From Oscillospiraceae bacterium (GTDB lineage Bacteria; Bacillota; Clostridia; Oscillospirales; Ruminococcaceae), in NCBI GenBank assembly GCA_017848115.1, contig JAGAKZ010000003.1, positions 1 to 40,183 on the forward strand: DNA of 40,183 nt, written 5' to 3'. Below, one piece after another: positions 31,511 to 38,579 of this stretch. The position numbers and the translations under genes were made by a program. Numbering within the stretch: the stretch's first letter is position 1; each line of letters opens with the position of its first letter. A model generated the notes under the pieces. That model ran no database searches. It was not told where the DNA came from and saw only the letters and a program-made list of their open reading frames with translations.

Positions 31511-31933
31511 ATGGCAAACCTCAATTTACAGCAAAGACAACTATGCGACATTCAGGGACGATTATTTGAACTGGCTTTAAAACAAAATGTATCCTGTCCC
31601 GAATTTATCGAATCATTTATGAACAGCAGAGCAGCCGCTTGCCTTGATGATATCTATGACCGTCTGCAATGGGCAGGTGAAGAATATATACTTGAAGAAC
31701 TTGAAGATGAACTGGGTGGTTTTAAAAAAGGCGGTACAGTTTTTTCCCGTGAAGTTATGTACTGGACAGGCTATGTGTACCGATACTGGCATTATTATAC
31801 CGGAGAATCAAGCAAGGAAATTTACAATACAGCAGATGCCGTACTCATGAACGATTGCTGGCTTGGTTTTCATACACTTGACGTGGAAATGGCAATAGAC
31901 AGGCTGAAAGAAGCGAAAGCACAGCCATTTTAG
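31511..31933 (+). CDS. conserved hypothetical protein
   Basis: 140 aa, helical, acidic, rich in aromatic residues (REVMYWTGYVYRYWHYYTGES). No catalytic motif recognised. The segment ending LGFHTLDVEMAIDRLKEAK reminds me of small proteins found near toxin-antitoxin genes in gut Firmicutes, but this is memory, not a search. Start: ATG 31499 overlaps the AAAGGA ribosome site; ATG 31511 is better spaced. It stands 56 nt before the TraX-like gene. Confidence 0.65.
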   Translation: MANLNLQQRQLCDIQGRLFELALKQNVSCPEFIESFMNSRAAACLDDIYDRLQWAGEEYILEELEDELGGFKKGGTVFSREVMYWTGYVYRYWHYYTGESSKEIYNTADAVLMNDCWLGFHTLDVEMAIDRLKEAKAQPF

Positions 31934-31989
31934 AATGACTGTCAATATATTTTTTCTGTTTTAAAAAAATTTTATAGGAGATATGAATT

Positions 31990-32727
31990 ATGAATAATAA
32001 AACAAATTTAAAAGTAATTAACCGCGATATGTTAAAATACATTGCCGCCATAGCAATGTTTATAGGACACTTTTTGCTCTACACTGCAAAAGAAATTCGC
32101 TATTTTAATTTACCCACATCACTGGTAAGGGTATTTATTTATCTTCAGTTTATCGCTCCGCCTATATTTTTCTTTTTTATTGCTGAAGGTTTCAAATATA
32201 CCCGTTCAAAAAAGAATTACGCACTGCGACTTATGGTAATAACAATAATTACACAATTTCCATTTGTACTATACAATTGTATGAAATTTGATATTCATTT
32301 GTTTTTTACACGGTGGAACGTTATGCTGTCACTGTTTCTGGGACTTGTAACGTTAATCATATCAGAATGCAAACTTCCGGTGCCTGTAAGATTATTGCTG
32401 ATCGCATCATGCATGTACATCAGTTATTTACTAAAAGCCGAGTGGTATATATTTGGGTTGCTGATAATTCTTGCTTTTCACCTTTTACGTGAACGACCAT
32501 ACCTGCGACTGGCTGTTTATGAAATAATAGCACTTATATATTGCTCAACAGGCGGAAACGGTATATCAATCCCTCATTTCATATGGTTGAGCTTGCCGAT
32601 TATCATAATAACATTTTTCTATAATGGTCAGAAAGGAAGATTTCCGAAGTTCTCAAACTGCTTTTTTTATGTATTCTATCCGGCACATCTGCTGTTGATT
32701 TTCTTTGTAAAACTTATAGCAGGCTAA
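31990..32727 (+). CDS. TraX-like membrane protein
   Basis: 245 aa with about seven to eight membrane helices. The N-terminus (RDMLKYIAAIAMFIGHFLLY) and C-terminus (FYVFYPAHLLLIFFVK) match the TraX family, named after the F-plasmid pilin N-acetyltransferase. Chromosomal members are common in gut Firmicutes and have no known pilus partner; the likely role is acyl transfer to a surface molecule. TAGGAG ribosome site. Confidence 0.82.
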   Translation: MNNKTNLKVINRDMLKYIAAIAMFIGHFLLYTAKEIRYFNLPTSLVRVFIYLQFIAPPIFFFFIAEGFKYTRSKKNYALRLMVITIITQFPFVLYNCMKFDIHLFFTRWNVMLSLFLGLVTLIISECKLPVPVRLLLIASCMYISYLLKAEWYIFGLLIILAFHLLRERPYLRLAVYEIIALIYCSTGGNGISIPHFIWLSLPIIIITFFYNGQKGRFPKFSNCFFYVFYPAHLLLIFFVKLIAG

Positions 32728-32754
32728 CCAAAAAGCCACTTATTATTCAAACTA

Positions 32755-32948
32755 TTACATAAGATTTATGATCCCGATAACGCCGAGCATTGAAAGCCCC
32801 ATGCTCGGCATTATAATACCCGGAAGGTCACAAAACCACTGCGGTTTTATCTTCCTTAAAGTGATCCCAACAATTATGGGTGGGATTATTTGAATTTTTA
32901 AGGCTTAACAAAAAACGACAGCCAATCGAAAAATCTTCCCCTCCGCAT
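32755..32948 (-). pseudogene. possible frameshifted small membrane protein gene
   Basis: On the minus strand an open stretch (32755-32904) encodes a hydrophobic peptide ending ...GIIMPSMGLSMLGVIGIINL-Met-stop, but has no start codon near its 5' end. One frame over, ATG 32948 after GGAGGG-like bases gives MRRGRFFDWLSFFVKP-stop, which would join it by one frameshift near 32905. The joined peptide (about 65 aa) looks membrane-bound. This could be decay or chance. Confidence 0.25.
32782..32809. repeat. 9-bp hairpin in the intergenic region
   Basis: Perfect arms GCCGAGCAT (32782-32790) and ATGCTCGGC (32801-32809) with a 10-nt loop and no T-run. It lies 54 nt after the TraX-like stop and may protect or end that RNA. 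It also lies within the possible minus-strand pseudogene. Confidence 0.5.
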
Positions 32949-33133
32949 ATTGCTGTACACAGTTCTATGACTATGGTATCTTTGGGCTTGTGTCGGATAT
33001 TTCAATATCTCGTTCTTCTTTATTCTCTGATATTTTTGATTCCGTCTTTCAGTTCTTCTATCTTCATACTTCTATTTTACATTCTTTTTCTAAATTGTAA
33101 ATGCTGTTGCCGTGTGTTCATAACGCAAAGATA
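32949..33133. other. intergenic region with nothing clear
   Basis: T-rich on the plus strand. An open frame from GTG 32880 reads MGLFEFLRLNKKRQP and then only Ser/Phe/Leu-rich sequence without a recognisable fold; it is not convincing as a gene. Confidence 0.3.
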
Positions 33134-33203
33134 TTGACATTATTGCACATTTGTGTTATACTATTTAAGTAGCTATTGCACATGTGCAATAATATGCAAT
33201 AAC
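33134..33203 (+). promoter_or_regulatory. promoter with 18-bp palindromic operator
   Basis: TTGACA (33134-33139), 17-bp spacer and TATACT (33157-33162) predict a start near 33169. A perfect 18-bp palindrome TATTGCACATGTGCAATA covers 33174-33191. Further half-sites (TATTGCACAT at 33141-33150 in the spacer, ATGCAATA at 33195-33202) flank it. This is a likely autorepression site for the regulator downstream. Confidence 0.75.
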
Positions 33204-33233
33204 GAGTAATGATAAAATAATGGAGGTGATGAG

Positions 33234-34880
33234 ATGAATATCGGATTCAAAGAGGATCTGACTATTGAATTTAAGAGTGACAAAAACAAGTTGCCGGATT
33301 CTGATTTGGTTGATGCAGTTGTCGCTTTTGCAAATACTAACGGCGGAGATATCTACCTCGGTATTGAGGATGACGGTGAGATCACCGGACTTCATAAATC
33401 TCATCAAGATATCACACAGTTAGCGGCTTTTATTGCCAATAAGACAGTTCCTCCGATTGCAGTCCGTGCAGAAAAATCTGAGGATAAGCAGTATCTAAAG
33501 ATTTCTGTTCCAAAAAGCAGAAGCATAGTTGCATCATCTTCTGGTAAGATTCAGCGCCGCCGCATCAAAGCAGATGGAACACCTGAAAATGTTCCTATGT
33601 ATCCTCATGAGATAGCATCTCGTCTAAGCGATCTTAGTTTACTTGATTATTCCAGCTTATGCGTACCAGATGCTAAGTACAGCGACCTTGACCCTGTAGA
33701 AAGAGAACGCTTACGTAGTATTATTCGTATGAATCCTCAAGGTGAACAGAATCTATTGGAACTGGATGATGAAGAACTTGATAAGGCTCTTCGTCTTGTT
33801 GCAGATAACAACGGGCAGCTTACTCCAACTTACTGTGGTATGCTTTTGATAGGCCGTGCAGATAGCCTTCGTAGATGCGTACCTACGGCAGAGGCGGCAT
33901 TTCAAGTGATGAACGGCACAAATGTAGTGTTGAACGAATCATTTATTTTGCCGCTGTTGGCAGCATTTGAGAAGATGGAAACATATATGAATGCAAGAAA
34001 TTCCGAAGCAGAGATTGAAGAAGGCCTGTTCTGTATTTCTGTGCCTGATTATAATAAAAGAGCTTTCCGTGAAGCATTGGTCAATGCGTTCAGCCACCGT
34101 GATTACACAATGATGGGACGAGTACGTGTCCAGATGGACAACGATGGCATGACTATCAGCAATCCTGGTGGATTCATTGAGGGTGTAACTATCGACAACC
34201 TTCTAACTGTTGAGCCTCACGGCAGAAATACAGCACTTGCGGATGCAATGAAACGTATCGGCTTGGCAGAACGTACAGGACGTGGCGTTGACCGAATATT
34301 TGAAGGATCGCTTCTCTATGGCAAACCACTTCCGGATTATTCAGAATCTACCGATGTAATGGTAAAACTATTTATTCCTAAAAGTTTACCCGATCCGAAT
34401 TTCACAAAATTGATTTCAGAAGAACACAGGGCTACGGGCGAATCTCTTCCTATCAATTCATTACTTGTTCTGAATGCTTTAAAACGAAGCCGCAGAGCAA
34501 CAGTAAATGAGCTTGCAGATTTTGCTCATATTACCGTAGAAAAGGCACGAATTACAGCTGAACGGCTTGTGGAATCAGGTATGCTTGAACCCTCAGGAAA
34601 TGGAAAAGGTCGTTGTTATACTCTAAGTGCAAAGCTGTATCATGCTGATAACAACATAACAGGTTACATCAGGCAAAAGGGAATTGATAATGTCAGGTAT
34701 CCCGAAATGGTGATGCAGTTTGCCAAAGAAAACGACGGTACAATAACACGTGGAGATGTCATGGAATTGCTTCATCTCACTAGATCACAAGCATATAATC
34801 TTTTAAAAAAAATGGTGGATGATGATAAATTAGATTCTAAAGGTACAACACGTAATGCATATTATAGATTAAAGGAATAA
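33234..34880 (+). CDS. AlbA_2 (Schlafen AAA_4-type) / HATPase_c_4 DNA-binding regulator
   Basis: 548 aa in three parts. Residues 1-115 are an AlbA_2 divergent-AAA/Schlafen-like domain (TIEFKSD, ANTNGGDIYLGIEDDGEI). Residues about 240-385 are the HATPase_c_4 region once annotated as RecG-like (NAFSHRDYTMMGRVRVQM, SNPGGFIEGV, ERTGRGVDRI). Residues about 400-548 contain two winged-helix units. Family members act as transcription regulators or accompany defence and mobile loci. Perfect GGAGGTGAT 3 nt before ATG 33234. Its codon choice (more GAT, CTT, ATC) looks slightly different from its neighbours, and an IS-type hairpin follows its stop at once, so transfer is possible. Confidence 0.85.
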   Translation: MNIGFKEDLTIEFKSDKNKLPDSDLVDAVVAFANTNGGDIYLGIEDDGEITGLHKSHQDITQLAAFIANKTVPPIAVRAEKSEDKQYLKISVPKSRSIVASSSGKIQRRRIKADGTPENVPMYPHEIASRLSDLSLLDYSSLCVPDAKYSDLDPVERERLRSIIRMNPQGEQNLLELDDEELDKALRLVADNNGQLTPTYCGMLLIGRADSLRRCVPTAEAAFQVMNGTNVVLNESFILPLLAAFEKMETYMNARNSEAEIEEGLFCISVPDYNKRAFREALVNAFSHRDYTMMGRVRVQMDNDGMTISNPGGFIEGVTIDNLLTVEPHGRNTALADAMKRIGLAERTGRGVDRIFEGSLLYGKPLPDYSESTDVMVKLFIPKSLPDPNFTKLISEEHRATGESLPINSLLVLNALKRSRRATVNELADFAHITVEKARITAERLVESGMLEPSGNGKGRCYTLSAKLYHADNNITGYIRQKGIDNVRYPEMVMQFAKENDGTITRGDVMELLHLTRSQAYNLLKKMVDDDKLDSKGTTRNAYYRLKE

Positions 34881-34883
34881 TGG

Positions 34884-34920
34884 TGACATCCTCCCCACCT
34901 GTAGAGGTGGGGGAATTCTT
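34884..34920 (+). mobile_element. solo IS200/IS605-type end hairpin
   Basis: Arms CCCCACCT (34893-34900) and AGGTGGGG (34905-34912) with a 4-nt loop, in the context ACATCCTCCCC...GGGGGAATTCTT, are the classic right-end/guide-scaffold hairpin of tnpB-bearing IS200/IS605 elements. No transposase gene adjoins. It starts 3 nt after the stop of the AlbA_2 gene, so it is probably the remnant of an excised or truncated element, or a miniature (PATE-like) element. Confidence 0.6.
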
Positions 34921-35037
34921 GCTGAAAATAGTTAAACCATTTAAATATATTTTTCCTCTTTTAAAGAAATATAAATGCCATAAATACCTGTTTCTGAGTT
35001 AAAAAAATTTTTTTAACCAAATTTTTATATTTTTGTA

Positions 35038-35083
35038 TTGACTTACATAAAACAATATGGTATAATTATACTTGTTCGAACAA
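35038..35083 (+). promoter_or_regulatory. promoter of the dockerin protein gene with 12-bp palindrome
   Basis: TTGACT (35038-35043), 17-bp spacer and TATAAT (35061-35066) predict a start near 35073. A perfect palindrome TTGTTCGAACAA (35072-35083) covers the start site and may be an operator. The leader to ATG 35179 is about 105 nt. Confidence 0.65.
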
Positions 35084-35178
35084 TATTGGTTTTACAAATT
35101 TGTAATGTTTTAATTTTTAGCAAACGCAAGCATAAATGTTTGCAATCTTTAAGGGTAAAAATAACGGAGGATTTAATT

Positions 35179-36084
35179 ATGAACAGAATTATCAAGAAAG
35201 TGACAGCAACAGCATTATCACTCGCTCTTCTCGCAGGAACAGGTATGATTTCCAATAACTTTGCTTTTGGCAACAACACAGCTATTACTGTATCTGCTGC
35301 ATCAGCAAAATCAGTAATCATCAACAATGTTATATACCGTGAATACGACAGCTATGTTGAAGTATCAGGATGCAGATCAACAACATCATCTATCACAATT
35401 CCTGCTAAAATAAACAACAAACCTGTTGTCAGCATAGACAGCTATGCATTCAGCTACAGTTCATATCTTGAAAATGTTACGATAAACGCAGACATCGAGT
35501 ATATCGAAGAAGGTACTTTCAAAAACTGTAGAAATCTTAAGACTGTAACATTGCCAGATAGTCTTGAAGTAATCTGGCAGGGCGCATTCTCAGGTTGTTC
35601 CAACCTAAAAACTTTGATTCTTCCTTACAACACAACACACGTTTCTTCATCAGCACTTTACGGCTGTACAAGATTACAGAATATCGTTGTACCTAACAAG
35701 AACACTTTCATAAGCACAGCTGTATTCAAACACCCTACTCTTTCAACAACAAGTGAATTCTGCGGTCGTATAACATGTCTTAAAGGCTCACTCGCTGAAA
35801 GAATGGCTAAATTACGCGGACACAGATATTCATCTTACTCACTTGGTGACGTAAACAACGATGGTGTTGTTAATGTTATGGACGCTTCTGCAATATTAAG
35901 CGCATATACAGCTCTCAGCACAGGCGGTACAATCACAAGCACACAGGCTAAGCTCTGGGTTACAGCTGACGTTGACCACGATGGTCGCATAAATGCAAGT
36001 GATGCAAGCTGCGTACTTTCATATGCTTCAAAAGCAGGTACAGGTTACACAGGTACATTTGAACAGTTTATGGCTACTCGTTAA
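35179..36084 (+). CDS. secreted LRR (BspA-like) protein with type I dockerin
   Basis: 301 aa from ATG 35179 (ACGGAGG upstream). A Sec signal peptide (NRIIKKVTATALSLALLAGT, cleavage near VSA). Residues about 50-215 contain BspA-type leucine-rich repeats (SIDSYAFSYSSYLENVTI, IEEGTFKNCRNLKTVTL, WQGAFSGCSNLKTLIL). Residues from 223 are a dockerin with two intact calcium loops: DVNNDGVVNVMD and DVDHDGRINASD. It should dock onto a cohesin scaffold on the cell surface. The LRR part suggests binding and no catalysis. The frame runs upstream to 35038 but only through the promoter. Confidence 0.9.
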   Translation: MNRIIKKVTATALSLALLAGTGMISNNFAFGNNTAITVSAASAKSVIINNVIYREYDSYVEVSGCRSTTSSITIPAKINNKPVVSIDSYAFSYSSYLENVTINADIEYIEEGTFKNCRNLKTVTLPDSLEVIWQGAFSGCSNLKTLILPYNTTHVSSSALYGCTRLQNIVVPNKNTFISTAVFKHPTLSTTSEFCGRITCLKGSLAERMAKLRGHRYSSYSLGDVNNDGVVNVMDASAILSAYTALSTGGTITSTQAKLWVTADVDHDGRINASDASCVLSYASKAGTGYTGTFEQFMATR

Positions 36085-36128
36085 TCTTTAATTTGTATTT
36101 CCGAAGTCATATTCAAAAAATACATAAC

Positions 36129-36165
36129 AAAAACGCAACATTCGCTAGTGATGTTGCGTTTTTTA
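36129..36165 (+). terminator. terminator after the dockerin gene
   Basis: Arms AAAACGCAACAT and ATGTTGCGTTTT around a 9-nt loop, followed by T residues. Confidence 0.9.
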
Positions 36166-36184
36166 TATAATTTTTTAAAACCCC

Positions 36185-36215
36185 TTGACACTCCCCTAAC
36201 GTCATAGTATATACT
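36185..36215 (+). promoter_or_regulatory. MerR-type promoter with 19-bp spacer
   Basis: TTGACA (36185-36190) and TATACT (36210-36215) are 19 bp apart. The spacer holds CCCTAACGTCATAG, resembling MerR-family operators. Over-long spacers that only MerR proteins can correct by bending DNA are typical, so this gene is likely activated by its own product when a ligand binds. Confidence 0.75.
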
Positions 36216-36235
36216 AATACTTAGAGGTGATTGAA

Positions 36236-36973
36236 ATGAAAATGCATATAAAAGAATTTGCAAAGCTTACAGGTGTCAGTGTGCGCACACTGCACTACTA
36301 CGATGAAATCGGGCTTTTAAAACCGGCTTTCATTGACCATAACAACAACTACCGCTTTTACAGTGAAGCTTCTCTTGAACGTATGCAGGAGATACTTTTT
36401 TATCGTGAGCTGGATTTTCCTTTAAAAAGCATTATCACTATACTTTCATCTCCCGATTATGACAAGAAAAAAGCATTAAGCGAGCAGAAGAGGTTGCTGA
36501 TTCTGAAAAAAGAACGGCTTGAAAGACTGATTTTGGCTCTCGATAACGCAGATAAAGGAGTAATTGATATGAATACATTTGACAACAGCAAATTTGAAAA
36601 CGAACGTAAAAAATATCAGCAGGAAGCAAAAGAAAAATGGGGCAATACCGCCGAATACAAGGATTTTGAAAAACGCAATAAAAACTTTTCAGAACTTACT
36701 GACGGCCTTAATTCATTCATAGCAGAATTTGCAAAACTAAAAAAAGACGGATTTTCACCAGAATCACCACAGGTGCAAAAACTTGTATCAGACTATCATG
36801 CATTTATAAACGAAAACTGCTACAACTGCACAGATGAGATTCTTCTCTCACTCGGTCAGATGTATATATGTGATGAACGTTTTACCAAAAATATAGATAG
36901 TTTCGGCAAAGGAACAGCGCTGTTTATGAAAGACTCTATAACCGTATACACAGATATTCGCAAAAGATCATAA
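36236..36973 (+). CDS. MerR family regulator with TipAS-like ligand domain
   Basis: 245 aa. N-terminal MerR winged helix (HIKEFAKLTGVSVRTLHYYD, then NNNYRFYSEASLERMQ), a coiled-coil dimer helix (about 80-110), and a C-terminal TipAS-type helical domain (about 115-240: YQQEAKEKWGNTAEYKDFEK, FINENCYNCTDEILLSLGQM) that in TipA binds thiopeptide antibiotics. GTG 36227 lies inside the ribosome site AGAGGTGAT; ATG 36236 is the start. Confidence 0.88.
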   Translation: MKMHIKEFAKLTGVSVRTLHYYDEIGLLKPAFIDHNNNYRFYSEASLERMQEILFYRELDFPLKSIITILSSPDYDKKKALSEQKRLLILKKERLERLILALDNADKGVIDMNTFDNSKFENERKKYQQEAKEKWGNTAEYKDFEKRNKNFSELTDGLNSFIAEFAKLKKDGFSPESPQVQKLVSDYHAFINENCYNCTDEILLSLGQMYICDERFTKNIDSFGKGTALFMKDSITVYTDIRKRS

Positions 36974-36981
36974 TTTTTCAT

Positions 36982-37037
36982 CCGGACAAATCCTTGCAAA
37001 AATTATCGGGACATATCCTTTTATAAAGTGATATAAT
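36982..37037 (+). promoter_or_regulatory. promoter with paired direct repeats upstream of the AraC gene
   Basis: Two direct copies, CCGGACAAATCCTT (36982-36995) and CGGGACATATCCTT (37007-37020), match at 12 of 14 positions and start 25 bp apart. The second covers the -35 position of a promoter with -10 TATAAT (37032-37037). Paired half-sites on the same face of DNA are the usual AraC-type operator. Confidence 0.65.
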
Positions 37038-37086
37038 ATTTTTACAGCAAGCAAAAGACACCCTTAAAATAGAAAGGAAAATACAA

Positions 37087-37944
37087 ATGAACTGGACAGA
37101 AATCATATCCGACGCAATAATATATATCGAAAGCAATATCACAAAAGAACTCTCAACCGAAAAAATCGCAGAATATATAAACGTATCACCGTTTTATTTT
37201 CAAAAAGGTTTTTCCATGTTGTGCGATCTCAGCCCTGCCGAATACATACGCAATCGCAGACTGTCAATTGCAGGAACGGAAATATTGGCAGGAAACGACA
37301 AAATTATTGATATTGCCATGCGTTACGGCTATGATTCTCCGGACAGTTTCACCAAAGCCTTTACAAGATTTCACGGTCTGACACCTATACAGGCACGCAA
37401 AGAAGGGTCAACACTAAAATCTTTTGCTCCGCTGAAAATAAAAATCTCACTTGAGGGAGGATATATCATGGATTACAAGATTATCAGAAAAGAAGCTTTT
37501 ACAGTTATCGCAAACGCCAAAACATTTTCATATGAAAATGCAAAGGAAAATGTTCCGCAGTTCTGGCAGGAACATTACAAAAACGGTGGCGGACAGACAG
37601 TGATGGGGATGTTCGGCATAAATATTGACGAAAGTATGGGAAATGATACTTTTGAATATCTCATTGCCGATATATGCGACCCAAATCGTGACGTACCCGA
37701 CGGTTTCACACTCAGAACCATTCCTACATTCACATGGGCAGTATTCCCCTGCAAAGGTCCTATGCCACAGTCCATGCAGGACGCCAACACACTCATATAT
37801 ACCGAATGGCTCCCGGCTCTCAAAGAATACGAATTTGCCGCCGGCTACTGCGTGGAATTTTACGCAAATCCCTGTGACTTTCCCAAGGGAACTCTTGACG
37901 AAAACTACTACAGCGAAATATGGATCCCTATAAAAGCAAAATAA
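37087..37944 (+). CDS. AraC family regulator with GyrI-like effector domain
   Basis: 285 aa. Residues 1-105 are the double helix-turn-helix of the AraC family (LSTEKIAEYINVSPFYFQKG, DIAMRYGYDSPDSFTKAFTR). Residues about 125-285 are a GyrI-like/AraC_E_bind effector domain (DYKIIRKEAFTVIANAKTF at its start, FEYLIADI, IYTEWLPALKEYEF, EIWIPIK at its end), as in Rob and drug-binding regulators. Start ATG 37087 after AAAGGAAA. Likely a drug or metabolite sensor; no target gene adjoins. Confidence 0.9.
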   Translation: MNWTEIISDAIIYIESNITKELSTEKIAEYINVSPFYFQKGFSMLCDLSPAEYIRNRRLSIAGTEILAGNDKIIDIAMRYGYDSPDSFTKAFTRFHGLTPIQARKEGSTLKSFAPLKIKISLEGGYIMDYKIIRKEAFTVIANAKTFSYENAKENVPQFWQEHYKNGGGQTVMGMFGINIDESMGNDTFEYLIADICDPNRDVPDGFTLRTIPTFTWAVFPCKGPMPQSMQDANTLIYTEWLPALKEYEFAAGYCVEFYANPCDFPKGTLDENYYSEIWIPIKAK

Positions 37945-37952
37945 AGATAATA

Positions 37953-37998
37953 AAAAAGAATGCACTTTGATTTAAAATCAAAACAGTGCATTCTTTTT
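37953..37998. terminator. bidirectional terminator between convergent genes
   Basis: Arms AAAAAGAATGCACT (37953-37966) and AGTGCATTCTTTTT (37985-37998), with T-runs on both strands, lie between the AraC gene and the minus-strand gene ending at 38018. Confidence 0.88.
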
Positions 37999-38017
37999 AT
38001 ATCATTATGATACTTAA

Positions 38018-38425
38018 CTACAATGAAACCTCATCATTTGTCATAACTTCAAAATGTCTGCGATATCTTTTTGGAATATTAATGCCAACAACATACCCCA
38101 TGGCATACAAAAACTCAGAAATTTCTGAAAACCCATCTTTATAAAATCTCTCTATCCGATGAACTTTATGTGCGATTTCCTTATAGTCAGGCGGACAGAT
38201 AAATGTCCAGTCAGCTCCGCTCCTGTCAAATACCACTCTGAAAAATTTATCTGTATCTGTACTCTTACGTCCTGCATTTGCAAGTAAAACATGATGTTCC
38301 ACAGCATCATCTATATGACTTACAATCGCTTCTCTGCCATCAAATGAAATGACTGCAAGCAACGGCTCATCTTTATTTACAGCATCATTTACAGATTCGT
38401 CACATGGATATTTTATAATATTCAT
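38018..38425 (-). CDS. conserved hypothetical protein
   Basis: 135 aa, soluble, no recognised domain. A beta-rich first half (LLAVISFDGREAIVSHI, HVLLANAGR, FRVVFDRSGADWTFICPPDY) and a helical end (KVHRIERFYKDGFSEISEFL). It stands alone between convergent and divergent neighbours, with GGAGGAA upstream of its ATG. It may be a lineage-specific protein; no function can be given. Confidence 0.7.
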   Translation of the reverse strand: MNIIKYPCDESVNDAVNKDEPLLAVISFDGREAIVSHIDDAVEHHVLLANAGRKSTDTDKFFRVVFDRSGADWTFICPPDYKEIAHKVHRIERFYKDGFSEISEFLYAMGYVVGINIPKRYRRHFEVMTNDEVSL

Positions 38426-38503
38426 CTTTGTTCCTCCGCTATAATGATTTTTCCGCTAAATACATTTTAACTCTTTTTTCCTCAAAAGTAAATACCCGCA
38501 CAC

Positions 38504-38532
38504 TTGTATTCCATCAGCCTTTGTGGTACAAT
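38504..38532 (+). promoter_or_regulatory. promoter of the TrkA gene
   Basis: TTGTAT (38504-38509), 17-bp spacer and TACAAT (38527-38532), 48 nt before the ATG. Confidence 0.5.
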
Positions 38533-38579
38533 AAGCATATCAATCATTACTATGGCAAACTGAAAGGAATACTCAGATT

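Noticed and set aside
32880-33137. 85-codon plus-strand frame beginning MGLFEFLRL
   Set aside because: After about 15 residues it becomes low-complexity Ser/Phe/Leu translation of T-rich DNA and runs up to the next promoter region.
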